Shown here piece by piece: positions 55,301 to 64,000 of a stretch of 64,000 nt of DNA. This DNA comes from Rhineura floridana (taxonomy: Eukaryota > Chordata > Lepidosauria > Squamata > Rhineuridae): positions 16,440,239 to 16,504,238 of the forward strand of contig NC_084499.1 of assembly GCF_030035675.1 (NCBI RefSeq), read 5' to 3'. Positions within the stretch are counted from its first letter, which is position 1. Every line of letters begins with the position of its first letter. The position numbers were made by a program, and so were the translations under genes. Under the pieces are notes generated by a model. The model did not search any database. It saw only the letters and a list, made by a program, of their open reading frames with translations, and had not been told where the DNA came from.

Positions 55301-58300
55301 TTGTCTGTTATTTTTGCTCCTATATTCATTCATATTATGCACCCTTTCCCCTAACATATGCATTTTTGTAAACATTGCTTGGTTGGCGAACTGCATCCCA
55401 AAAGTTGAATAAGTGCAGATTTCGAAGGATGCTGTGTTCTGGTTCTCAGATTGTTTCAGAAAGGGTAGATTGGATAGTTTTGGCTTGAAATGTAAACTGA
55501 ATCGAATTTCTCTCCCACCCCTAGAACCTGCATACCCAAATCAACAAGTGCCCACCCTTTCATACAAGCCCTTGCACATGTGTAGAGGTAGCTTGTATCC
55601 ACTTTGAGCATAAAGATGGGCAAGTGTGTTCTACGCAGTTTCTCCTAATTTCAGTTCTCCACATCAGTTTGCAATTTAAAAAAACACAACCACCACATTT
55701 TAGCACAATTTTCTCCTAATACACATATCTTTGCATGCAATCTTGCCCAAGACACACATTTTTGCAAAGCCATTTGCCCTGATATTATGCATGTTTGCAG
55801 GGTAACTCTGGCTGACCAAGATCATGGGCAACTGCTAGATTTTTTTGCCTTCGTTTTGGATACTAAGCCACTCTGAGTGTCTGTGAAAGTAAATAAATAA
55901 ATAAATAAAATACCCCACCCCATCAAAGAATCCAGTGTGATCCCAAAGGCTTGCATCCAGCTAAGCTGTTCTCTCCTGTGCGGTCCGCAGGTGCTGTACA
56001 ATACTGCCACGGTCTACTGCCGGCTTGGGAAGTGGCAGGATGCCCGGCGGGTGCTGCAGGTGGCTACCAGACAGACCCCGAAGAGCCAAATCCACCACCT
56101 TGATATTGCTCTGGAGCAAGTGCAGGTAAGACTGCTCTCTGAATGAAATCGGAACAATTGGAAGTGTCGTTTTGCTGAAAAGTAGATACACCCTCCAAGG
56201 AGGAGATTGCTCAGCAGAGATGGACACGCACTTAGATGTTTGGTTACATTTCAGCCCCAGGAAAACACTCAGGATGCAAAGGAGAGCCAGTGAGGGGTAT
56301 GGCCTGGGGAGAGTTCCAGATTTGGCCTCAAGGCCTGAGGTTCCCCACTCTGAATAAGAGGACTTTCCTCAGCAAAGCAAGGCACATGATCACCCTAGAC
56401 TAGATTAACTTTCCTTCTTTAGCTTCAGGTGAACAGGGGGAAGTATACATGGGACAAGATAACCTTGTTTTGAATGGTCTACCCTAAACCTGCCCTGCCC
56501 TAGGAACATCTCTTTCTGGAACCCCGAAGTGTCCCTCAGGGAGAGATCTTCAAGCCCCCGAAGAAGGATGTAGAAGAGCTGGAAGAAAAGGATTTTCTGG
56601 GCCAGGCCAAGGTAGGACCTCCGTTTCTGTAGATGAGGGGTGATGTTATTCTGCTGCCATGGGGCTAGTCTTCTTCGAGGTGGTCAGCATGCTTAATCAA
56701 CCTAAGCTAATGATGAGCTAGGGCAGGAGAGAAGACAAAGTAGGCTGATTTAGGAGCCTGACATTAGGGATGGGGGGGAAATCTGATTTGGTTCACATTT
56801 AAAGCTGAATCTATCGAATTTGCACTTTCCAAAATGATCTGAGAACCAAAACACAACCATCCTTTGAAATCCGCACATATCCACATTTTGCAATGCAGTT
56901 CGCCAGCTAAATAATGTTTACAGAAATGCATATCTTAGGAGAAAGTGTGCATGAAAATGAACATATGAGTGAAAATAGCATACAAAATGTGTTATGTTAG
57001 GAGAAACTGCTTGCGGAAATGGGTACATTAGTCAAAATTGCATGTGTTTATTGGGAGAAATTCGCACTAAAATGCTGAAGATTTTGCATGAGGATTTTTT
57101 TAAAAATTGCAAGTTACCGCAGAAATGTGGAGAACTGAATTAAGACTGGAAAAATGAGAAATGAAGAGAACTGAAATTGAACTAACACCTTCCATCCCCA
57201 CCTGGTCTCAGATTTCATAATTATTTATGGTTAGGTTAATTAACTGTGTATGTCACTTTGCAACCAAGTAATACATACAGTAATAAAATGACATGAGCAT
57301 TATTAAAAACAAATCTAACAGTACATTCGCCTATAATTGGTGCTGTCCAAATGTCTGGGAAATCAAAAACGTCTTTGCTTGGCACCGAAATGATGCCAGG
57401 CGGGCCTCGCTGGGGTGGGGGAGAGCGTCCCACAGACAGGAAGCTACTATAGAAAAGGCACTTTCTCCAGCCTATCCAAGGAAACATTAGTATTTGACCC
57501 TGTATGTGCTAGGCTTGCAGAGCTCATGCTGTTCTGCACTCTCTGCATTCACAGGTCATCTCCTCTGCTTTCGAGGGAGATTACACCAGCAGCTTTCACG
57601 GTCTGCAGCTACAGGTGAATGGGGGGAAGTGTGGGAGGGATGCAGGAGTGCACAGGCTGTTGCCCCAGAGAAAACAGCCGCCAACTTCTTTTTCTTGGCA
57701 GGGTGCCTCTGCCTTTAACAACTGCATTTTATAACAAGCAGACAATGAATAGGTGAAGCTTTTCCCTCTCCAAAACCTCTGCACATGCATGGCAACTCTG
57801 CCCATAGTAACAAGAGGGCGGAAGAGTACAGCTGTCATTTCTTTCTGCCTCTCCCCCGGGGCTCCTCGGCCTTTCATGACTGCCTTGCATACAGAAATCT
57901 AACAGTGAAGCTTCCTGTGGCATGTATCAACAGCCACACCTTTATTATGGGCTCCTGCTGGGAGGAAGGGCGGGATACAAATCAAATAATAAATAAATAA
58001 AAATAAAACAAGCTTTCCTGGGCTCAGGTTCACTTCATCGAATGCATGAAGCGAAATCGTAGTCCACAGGTGTATAAAGAAATGTATTGCAAGATGGGAG
58101 CTGAACTGCAATGATGTAAAAATTACAATCAGTGATAATTAGAGTTTAGATACAGTAATTCCTCAGTTAAGGAATCCTCCAGGAAGGAAGCTGCTTTTAA
58201 GGAAGGCTTTTTAAAAAGTGAAACTGACCTGCTTTGCTTTGCTATGGAGAAACTTTCAAACCTGTACCTTTGCTTTGAGGGTGAAACTGACAACCCTCTG

Positions 58301-61300
58301 TGTTTGCTTTACATTAAAGAGATCTCTTGCTTTCTCCCAGGACTGCGGAGGGAAGGATCCAATATAATTTAGAGGAGGAGAAAGAGGGGGAGTGGGTGAG
58401 TGCCTGGTAGGCAACCTCTAAAGTCCCCATGGAAGCTGCCCCCACCATCGATGAGATGACTGTATTAACAGGGCAGGGAACAAAGGCTGGTTTGAAAAGC
58501 TGGCAATTCTGTCTTAGGTGCGCCTGAACCTCTGTGCCTCTTCTTTGCTTGTCTCTTGCATCTCCTACCTCTGTTCCCACCTCACCTCCTTCCCCAAGCC
58601 AGAGAGGATAGCAATTTTTTTGGGGGGGGGTGCAGGGAATTTGACATACCTTTTTGCTTCTCTGTTCTTGCAGAAAGGGAGAAGTGGCATTCCCCCACCA
58701 CCTGGGAAAGTGCTCCCCAACCGACCCCGTGAGAGACAAAAGATTCCAAAACCAGGTCAGTCACAAGATGGAAATTTTGTTGGGTTAGGATGACAGAGAT
58801 TTCAGAATTTAAATCAGTGTTTAATTTGGATCAAGGGGTGCGCGCGCACACGGACACACTTTTTAGTATCACGGTCTCAGCGTGAAATAAACTATTTTTA
58901 AAATAAAAAAAGCAAATGGACTCTGCACATGGCCAAAGGCAGTCTTGTTGGCGCCACAAACCTCTCCTTTTGAAAAGAGAAGCTCAGATCTATTTGTTTC
59001 TCTACTTACATCTTAGGGCCCCTCCAGACTAGGGTTGCCAGGTTCTTGGCCTGAGACTGATCCTGTATCTTGAGAAGGTCAGCCAAGTGCAGGTGTTCTT
59101 GCAACCCTGTAATGGGAAAAACCACAAGGTGGAGTTCTTCCTTCCCCCTGCGCAACAATACAGAAGACCTCTTGGACGCCGGGCCTGGCAGCCATCTTTC
59201 AAAAATCAAAATTCTTTGAATTTTACTATGCAGTTCTCCAACCAAGCAATGTTTACAAAAATGCATACACTAGGGGAAAGTGTGCATGAAAATGTATTCA
59301 TGAAAATAATATACAACTTGCAATATATATGGGGAAATTGCTTGCAAGAATGTGTACATCACTGAAAACTGCATGCAAAATTGGTTGCTGCTGCTGTTGT
59401 CGATTGAATTTATACCCCACCCTTCCTCCTGAAGGAGGGCAGGGCAGCAGACCTAAAGAAAACAATTTCACAAGAAAAAGAAAAGTCTTTATTTGCAGAA
59501 CTGCTGACAATTTTTCATGAGGATTTAAAAAAAAAGAAATTGCAAATTGCTGCAGAAATGTGGAGAACTGAATTTAAGATTGGAAAAATGAGAAGACAGG
59601 AGAAAACAAAATGGACGGATCTCGCCATCGCTAATGCTCAATTAAAAAGGATGTCTGGAGGAGGCGTTTATCTCCCACCCTTTCTTCCAATGGCAACACA
59701 GGGCGAGAGAGAAGGATCTCGGTTGCCTGCTTTCTCCCAGAATTGATGAAGGCAAAGGCTTGATGGAAAGAGAGCTGGTGTGGTGTAGTGGTTAGAGTAC
59801 TGGACTAAGATCTAGGAGACCAGGGTTCAAATCTCCACTCACCTACAAAATTCAGTGGGTGACCTTCGGTGATCACTCTCACCCGGACCTACCTCACAGG
59901 GTTGTTGCGAGGATAGAATCAGGAGATGGGGGAAAGAACGCCATCTTGAGCTCCTTGGAGGATAAGTGGGTTGGAAATGTAAGGTGGGATCTAAGTGCAA
60001 TAGAATTAGTAAATTGGATGACGCTTGCTTTGCAGTGCTGGCAGAGGGAGAGGTGGACAAGGGAGACGCAAACATCGCTGGCCCAGAGACAGCCCTGGAG
60101 GTGAGTCCCTGTCATTGCCGTGGAAATAAGATAATCCCCGTTTTGCAAAATGGTGTGTGTTAGTTATGAACAGCTTTAAACCTGTTTCAGATTATTCCTT
60201 TGTTCAGCATGCCTTCCCATCTCTCAAACAGGGGCTGTCGGCTTCAGAGGAGATTGCTCACATCGGTGAGAGGTAGGGCGTGAGGAGACGTTCGATTCAG
60301 TCTGCATCTAATGCACACTTTCTGAAACAACGCGAGAACCATCCTCTGAAATTTGCACTTATCCAAATTTTGCAGTGCCATTCTCCAACCAACGCTCACC
60401 AAAAACAAATATATTAGGAGAAATTGTGCATTAATATGAATATATTTATGAAAATAACAATTTAACGGTGCATCACGCTAGAGAAAATTGCTTGCAAAAC
60501 TGTGCGTGCAGACAAAAATGTGTTTGGCAGGATAGATTTGCAGTGAAATGTTGATCAATTTTCGTGAGGATTTCATTCGCAAATTGCTGCAGGCATGTGG
60601 AGAACTGAATTTAAGATGGGGCAAATGAGAAGGGGAGAGGTCCAAATCTGACAGATCCTTCTATCCCTAGTGACAGGCCTGTCCTGTTGAACATCCACGC
60701 TTCCTACACCATTCAGATGAAGGTGAGCACCACCCCAACCTTGGCTGAGCTCAACGCCCTGCTGCAGGAAGAGTGCTGTCGGCAGGCTGCGCAGATGTCA
60801 CTGAGGTTGGTTCTGTGGCACACACGCCGCTTCATACCCGACACATCAACCAGCACCGGATTCAGATTCATTTATGTTGCTGAACTACAGATCCCATTGG
60901 CCGCACCCAGCACAGCCAGTGACCAGGGATGATGGGAGTCGTAGTTCAGCAACATCTGGAGGGCCAAAGGTTCCCCATGCCAGGGGTAAGAGAAGACAGC
61001 AGAAACTAGGGGTACGTGAGGAGTTTGATTCGGTTTGCATTTCAAGATGAATCAAATTTGTACTTTCCAAACCAATATGAGAACCCAAAACCAGACATCC
61101 TTTGAAATTCGCACTTCATCAAATTTTGCAATGCAGTTTGCCAACCACTGTTTACAAACATTGCATGTAAGTGTGGATAACAATGAATATATAAGTTAAA
61201 ATAACAAACAAGTGCATTATATGATGAGGAATTGCATGCATTTGCCAAAATTGCCTAGAAAAATGTGTTTTTTAGGAGAAATTCAGACTAAAATGCTGGA

Positions 61301-62962
61301 GAATTTTCATGAGGATTTTTCTTTTTTTAAAAAAAATTGCAAATTGCTTCTGAAGGGTGGAGAACTGAGAAAAATGAGGAAATGGAAGAACGGAAATTGA
61401 GAGATCTTTCCATCCCTAGCAGAAATAGAAATTAACTTGGATGCAAATCAGACTAAGCATGAACAAACTTAAAATGCTGTATTTCCATGGCAAGTCACAC
61501 CTTGCCCCTTTTTTAAATGAAATAAAATACAAGTTACAAAAATTTTGAATAAAAGTACGTGGAAACAGTGTAAACTTAAAAATCCTGAATCTCCCTGGCA
61601 AAACACACCATTCTTTATCAAGATTTTTCTTCTCTCGTGAGTTACGGCCGATAGAAAATGTGCCGTTTTCATAGTTGTGTATTTATCTTGTCTGCTCAGT
61701 CAGTAAATTATGGGCTGACTTCTTGAACTATTGGCTAAGATCAGATGTACAACCCGCACCAAGCAACGATAGGAATGCTCAAGGATTTCATTTGCTCTGC
61801 ATTTTTGGGCGAGCTGACCTGATTTGCACTCCCCAGGCGAATGCGAGGATCAGAACGCAACTATCCCTTGGGTTTTGCACATCTCCAAATTTTATGATAG
61901 TTGGCTCAGAAAAGCACCAAACTGCATATGTGAGATGGTGGTTGTATCCAATGTTAGTTACACTCGTTGAAATGGATGGTTATGACTAACTTAGGCACAT
62001 TAATTTCCTCTGAGTAGACCTTAGCTGGATGCAACCCTGGGTCAAGAGGCAGCTGGACAGCCATCTGTCGGGAATGCTTTGATTTGATTTGAGCAGACGG
62101 TTGGACTCGATGGCCTTATAGGCCCTTTCCAACTCCACAATGCTATGATTCTATGATTTAGTACAGGAATGGGAAACCCTTTTCAGTTCAAGGGCCACAT
62201 TTCCTTCTGGACAATCTTTTGAGGGCCACATGACAGTCGTGAGCAGGGTCAGCAGCAAAAGTGGGCGGAGCAACAAATGTGAATTTTCTCTTTTGTACAG
62301 TAGGCTGGTTTCTACACACGCAACACATCCATCCCTCTATCCAGATACGCAAAAGGCATGATCGGAGTTCAGGGACGCATCCCAGCCAGGCAAAAACACT
62401 CAAGGAGGGTGCGAGGCAGGGCCATTGAGGGGCGTGGCCTGGGGGAGTGGGCGTGGCCTGGGGAGAGTTCCAAGGGCCAGATAAAGAGGGCTGGAGGGCC
62501 GCATTTGGACCCCCCAGTGGGAACCGCCCCATTCCTGCTACACAGACTTCTGTGCTCCTGTTTTTTTTAGAAAAATCCCCAGTTATAAAAATTCTTCCTC
62601 TGTCTGAGTCCCTGGAGAGCAGGCATCCGCTCCAGGTTTTAGTCTGAGCTTTCGAGGAGCTGTCCAAGGTGCTGAAACGTATCCCACAACAGGCTTGTCG
62701 CCTGCACAGCTCCTTGAAAGCTCAGATTAAAACCTGGAGCAGATTCCACTGCCCCGCTGGCGTGGAGCCACCAGACACCACCGAATATTTGGCCAGGCGC
62801 ACAAATGGTCTCAGCTCAACGTAAGGCAGCCTGTCTGTATCCCTGACTCATTGCAGGTACAGGTCTCCGGGCCGTGATGAATTAATCCCCGTTAGCGATG
62901 ATGAGGAGCTGAGGAACGTGTGGGGGGATGTGCAAGGGGGCCAGCTGACCCTCTGGTGCCAG
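49355..62962 (+). CDS. NOXA1: NOXA1, NADPH oxidase activator 1 (3' end outside the window)
   Basis: Cytosolic p67phox-like activator that joins NOX1, NOXO1 and Rac. Exons: 49355-49528, 52080-52162, 54858-54966, 55991-56125, 56504-56611, 57555-57614, 58674-58755, 60036-60100, 60232-60272, 60677-60805, 62857-62962; all join in frame to 364 residues so far. TPR region about 1-165 with [13 protein letters not shown] (human NOXA1 [13 protein letters not shown]) and [16 protein letters not shown], keeping the Arg and Asp of the Rac-facing loop; activation segment [13 protein letters not shown] about 199-211; proline-rich linker; PB1 domain about 288-364 ending GGQLTLWCQ. No SH3 lies between activation segment and PB1, which separates NOXA1 from NCF2. 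The C-terminal SH3 is expected past 64000. The ATG at 49355 has A at -3 and G at +4; the in-frame ATG at 49343 has a poor context and directly follows a stop. Confidence 0.92.
50485..50845 (+). repeat. FB1 element followed by SINE family B
   Basis: FB1 arms GGACTACAGTTCCCATTATT and GGAGTTGTAGTCCAGC at 50485-50622. SINE B at 50620-50845 with GTGTAGTGGTTAGAGTGTCGG, TTGGGCCAGTCACTG and CTTGAGCTCCCTGGAGG. Confidence 0.8.
51060..51225 (+). mobile_element. hAT-type MITE N3, 5'-truncated
   Basis: GGCATTAACAAGGATCTCATTC and CACTATACTACTG match the right half of the N3 copies. Confidence 0.75.
51415..51620. mobile_element. Foldback MITE FB2
   Basis: GCATCCTGGGAACTGTAGTTT and the following GCTGAGCGTTGTTAGG; the right arm is decayed. 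Confidence 0.6.
51625..52075. other. Intronic, unassigned
   Basis: Intron 1 of NOXA1. No exon or firm repeat call beyond the weak match of 51715-51760 to 1890-1980. Confidence 0.35.
52495..53957 (-). mobile_element. Young non-LTR retrotransposon (L2/CR1 group), 5'-truncated
   Basis: Inserted into an L2-like tail. The 3' end, in reverse, carries TCGCCTAGAGCGGCC-type sequence also found at 19715-19770 and 54385-54425. The 5' end stops inside the reverse transcriptase region, as usual for LINEs. Confidence 0.85.
52671..53945 (-). CDS. LINE reverse transcriptase, C-terminal two thirds (424 codons open)
   Basis: Mobile-element ORF2 product, not a host gene. Reverse transcriptase motifs in order: [35 protein letters not shown] (catalytic Asp); [29 protein letters not shown] (the YADD active site); then the thumb and a C-terminal [19 protein letters not shown] that is typical of the L2/CR1 group. 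The endonuclease domain is absent through 5' truncation, so it cannot move itself. The absence of stops over 424 codons suggests a recent insertion. It sits antisense in intron 2 of NOXA1. Confidence 0.9.
   Translation of the reverse strand: MSTHLDETDYLDPYQSGFRTGHGTETALVALVDDMRRALDRGEFTFLVLLDLSAAFDTVDHSILLHRLEGLGIGGTVLRWFHSFLSDRHQQVALGEEVSDPWPLDCGVPQGSILSPMLFNIYMKPLGAIIRRFGLQCHQYADDTQLYLSFKSSPELAVETMSKCLESVSGWMGRNRLKLNPDKTEVLLVGDKGRLGDVDLMFNGVRLPLKDQVRSLGVVLDSKLSMEAQISAVSQAAWYQLHLICRLQPYLPVHQLPLVVHALVTSRLDYCNALYVGLPLKMVRKLQLIQNAAARLLTNCRRREHITPVLFDLHWLPVIFRAQFKVLVLTFKSLHGSGPVYLMERLQRHQLCRPTRSATQGLLSVPPTKSARLVGTRERAFSVAAPTLWNSLPYDLRHAPSLNVFRKALKTWLFRQAFGTSGEG
54340..54490 (-). repeat. LINE 3' end with (ATT)n, same family as 52495-53957
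   Basis: ATT microsatellite, then GATGCCTATCTGGCAGGACAAC and TCTAGGCGACATACAAAGG. Confidence 0.75.
54610..54832. mobile_element. Foldback MITE FB2
   Basis: CAATTCCCAGAATTCCCTGGG and GGGAATTGTAGCTCTGCGAGG, ending TTTAAATGTATAGCGTGGATG. It ends about 25 bases before NOXA1 exon 3. Confidence 0.75.
55080..55523 (-). mobile_element. hAT-type MITE N1, inverted, complete
   Basis: TAGGGATGGAAAGACCTGTC to CTCCCACCCCTA, flanked by GTACCTGG and GAACCTGC (six of eight match). Confidence 0.85.
55620..55800 (-). mobile_element. hAT-type MITE N1, partial, inverted
   Basis: AGTTCTCCACATCAGTTTGC, TGCATGCAATCTTGCCCAAG and the internal CATTTTTGC pattern. Confidence 0.65.
56275..56352 (+). mobile_element. hAT N4, right end only
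   Basis: GCCAGTGAGGGGTATGGCC and GGCCTGAGGTTCCCCACTCTG. Confidence 0.55.
56765..57200 (+). mobile_element. hAT-type MITE N1, complete
   Basis: TAGGGATGGGGGGG to CCTTCCATCCCCA with the full interior. This is a good representative of the family. Confidence 0.85.
57215..57500 (-). repeat. LINE 3' fragment, inverted
   Basis: The reverse strand reads through GTGGGACGCTCTCCCCCAC, the same LINE 3' end class seen at 29640-29760. Confidence 0.5.
57620..58670. other. Intron 6 of NOXA1, mostly unassigned
   Basis: An L2-like tail (GGGCTCCTGCTGGGAGGAAGGG) lies at 57945-58010. The rest shows no exon or known repeat. Confidence 0.4.
59190..59640 (+). mobile_element. hAT-type MITE N1 split by an inverted LINE tail
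   Basis: N1 at 59190-59382 and 59485-59640, with a short - strand LINE tail (ACCCCACCCTTCCTCCTGAAGG) between. Confidence 0.75.
59772..59990 (+). repeat. SINE family B
   Basis: GCTGGTGTGGTGTAGTGG, GGTTCAAATCTCC, CTACCTCACAGGGTTGTTG, ending 45 bases before NOXA1 exon 8. Confidence 0.82.
60274..60669 (+). mobile_element. hAT-type MITE N1 that forms a NOXA1 intron
   Basis: 396 bp, TAGGGCGTGAGG to CTTCTATCCCTA, with the family interior. The flanks are GTGAGAGG (60266-60273) and GTGACAGG (60670-60677), an 8-bp target duplication with one mismatch. On both sides the sequence directly continues NOXA1 coding sequence. The intron inferred from reading frame is 60273-60676: donor GAGAG|GTAGGG uses the last base of the left duplication plus the first base of the element, and acceptor GTGACAG|G lies in the right duplication. 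A second acceptor, CCCTAG|T, lies 6 bases upstream. Confidence 0.9.
60872..60985. mobile_element. Foldback hAT element FB1
   Basis: TGCTGAACTACAGATCCCATT and AGTCGTAGTTCAGCAACATCTGG arms. Confidence 0.75.
61007..61418 (+). mobile_element. hAT-type MITE N1, complete
   Basis: TAGGGGTACGTG to CTTTCCATCCCTA. Flanked by GCAGAAAC (60999-61006) and GCAGAAAT (61419-61426), a target duplication with one mismatch. Confidence 0.9.
61760..62158 (+). repeat. hAT N1 fragment and CR1 3' end
   Basis: 61760-61935 resembles the N1 left half. 62036-62158 is a CR1 end (CAGCTGGACAGCCATCTGTC, CTCGATGGCCTTATAGG, ending TATGATTCTATGATT). Confidence 0.75.
62162..62515 (+). mobile_element. hAT-type MITE N4, near complete
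   Basis: ACAGGAATGGGAAACCC, GTGGGCGGAGCAACAAATG, ACACTCAAGGAGGGTGCGAGG and GGCTGGAGGGCCGCATT in order. Confidence 0.75.
62590..62790. mobile_element. Foldback MITE FB3
   Basis: GCTCCAGGTTTTAGTCTGAGC mirrored by GCTCAGATTAAAACCTGGAGC, about 65 bases upstream of NOXA1 exon 11. Confidence 0.85.
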
Positions 62963-63133
62963 GTATGCGTTCAGTAGCATTGGGGTTTCCAGCTCAGATG
63001 TGTGTGTGTGTGTGTTTTCCCTCTAGTTCTGTCCTGACTCAAAATAGATCTGCGTATCCAGCAGAATGAATTAGGAACTGAGCGGCTGCATCTGGAGGAG
63101 TTAGGTGGACAGTTCCATTTCAGGTTGCAGGGG

Positions 63134-63325
63134 AGGGCCATAGCTCAGTGGGTAGAGTGTCTGCTCTGCATGCAAAAGATCCCAGGTTCAACCCCCAGCA
63201 TCTCCAAATAGGGCTGAGAATGTCTGCCTGAAACCGTGCAGAACCACTGCCGGTCAGTGTCAGCAATATTGAGCTAGATGGACCAATGGTCTGACTCGGG
63301 ATGAGGCAGCTTCCTATGTTTCTAT
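63134..63325 (+). repeat. SINE family A, near full length
   Basis: GGGCCATAGCTCAGTGGGTAG (A-box side), GGTTCAACCCC (B-box), CACTGCCGGTCAGTGTCAGC, GGACCAATGGTCTGACTC and AGGCAGCTTCCTATG. Best copy in the window. Confidence 0.9.
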
Positions 63326-63329
63326 GTGA

Positions 63330-64000
63330 GTCACTGAATTCTGAGTTTTTTAAAAAAAATGTTAGAGAAGTGCAACAAAATGTTGCAGTGTGGAATGGTC
63401 CTGTTCAGGTGCCTGCCAGCCAGCCAGCCAGCCTTGCCCTCTTCCAGGATACTCCATTCCATTCCTTCTCCCCCACAGTCAGCCAGCCAGCATTCCTTGC
63501 CTACTGAATACGCTCAGTTGTCACTGAGCTGTTTTTCCCCCCAGAGGGTTGCCTCCTTAAGATTTCCCCCCTAAAAATCTTTTGGATCTTTTGCAAATCT
63601 TGGGATTCCACCAAGGTTGCTGATACCTTTCTCACATGGAACTAGGATTTGGAAAATTGGGGTCACTGTTAGAATATTTAAACCTTCTGTCTCAGCCAAG
63701 ACCTTCTTCTAAATACAATTTACAATTAAAATTTACCAAAAAAGTGCAACATCTTAAGGATATGTGGAGGGGTTTATGAGAAGTCTTTTTCTGGTCCCTG
63801 GTACAAATACTCCTTATGTGTATATTTTCTAAAGACAAAAACAAAAAAAGCCTTCCCTACAAGCAGAAGACTAGCATAGCTTGGACAGAACTTGGCCAAA
63901 ACCTTGCTGTGCTAGTTTTCTACTTACAGGGGCATTATATTATTCATATTATTTAATGTAGCATTCAAAGATGGCATCCTTCCATCTGAAGTGGTACAGC
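63330..64000. other. Intron of NOXA1, right edge, unassigned
   Basis: No further exon seen. The SH3-coding exons of NOXA1 are expected beyond the window. Confidence 0.45.

Noticed and set aside
60232-60265. Donor at CATCG|GTGAGA for NOXA1 exon 9
   Set aside because: It looks strong, but it gives a phase that no acceptor near 60670-60677 can match, so the PB1 domain would be lost. The donor seven bases downstream keeps the frame.
49355-62962. NCF2 (p67phox) instead of NOXA1
   Set aside because: There is no SH3 domain between the activation segment and PB1, and [13 protein letters not shown] and the C-terminal TPR match NOXA1 better.
63139-63212. tRNA-like sequences at 630, 17290, 28800, 45240, 50640, 59790 and 63139
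   Set aside because: Each is followed by a shared SINE body and none folds as an intact tRNA with acceptor stem pairing that I can see. They are SINE heads.

Overview
This window comes from a vertebrate nuclear genome, most likely a squamate reptile (a lizard rather than a snake, but I cannot fix the family). Genes are spread over many short exons with GT-AG introns. The introns and flanks are packed with L2- and CR1-like LINEs, tRNA-headed SINEs, a SINE/LINE tail of the Sauria SINE/BovB type, and very many short hAT-type DNA elements. No bacterial-type features are present.

Two protein genes lie head to tail on the + strand. The first (coding exons 19052-39975, with a likely CpG-rich promoter and non-coding first exon near 11-12.3 kb) encodes a complete discoidin domain receptor tyrosine kinase of about 878 residues. 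It is closest to DDR2 but has DDR1-like stretches. Because it sits beside NOXA1, it looks like a third DDR paralogue rather than DDR1 or DDR2 itself. The second (49355-62962, running off the right edge) is NOXA1, the p67phox-like activator of NADPH oxidase 1. Its TPR, activation and PB1 parts are here; its C-terminal SH3 should lie beyond 64000. The two products are not known to act together. Their linkage is mainly informative about genome history: DDR1, DDR2, NCF2 and NOXA1 all map to the human MHC paralogon (6p21, 1q21-25, 9q34).

Layout: 1-11 kb is repeats, including a nest in which a young Ty1/Copia-type LTR element (5861-8544) and a hAT element both sit inside an older hAT element. 11-12.3 kb is a GC-rich putative promoter. 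12.3-19 kb is intron and repeats. 19-40 kb is the DDR-like gene. 40-41.3 kb is 3' UTR, possibly extending to 46.9 kb. 47-49.3 kb is intergenic. 49.3-64 kb is NOXA1, with a LINE reverse-transcriptase ORF on the - strand in its second intron.

The most striking observation is in NOXA1. A 396-bp hAT-type element (60274-60669), flanked by an 8-bp target duplication, lies inside what reads as a single ancestral exon. Splice sites formed at its two junctions let it be removed as an intron with the reading frame restored exactly: an apparent case of intron birth by a DNA transposon. A second copy of the same family (27920-28203) carries inside it a fragment of the DDR-like gene's own exon 6 plus the start of the following intron.
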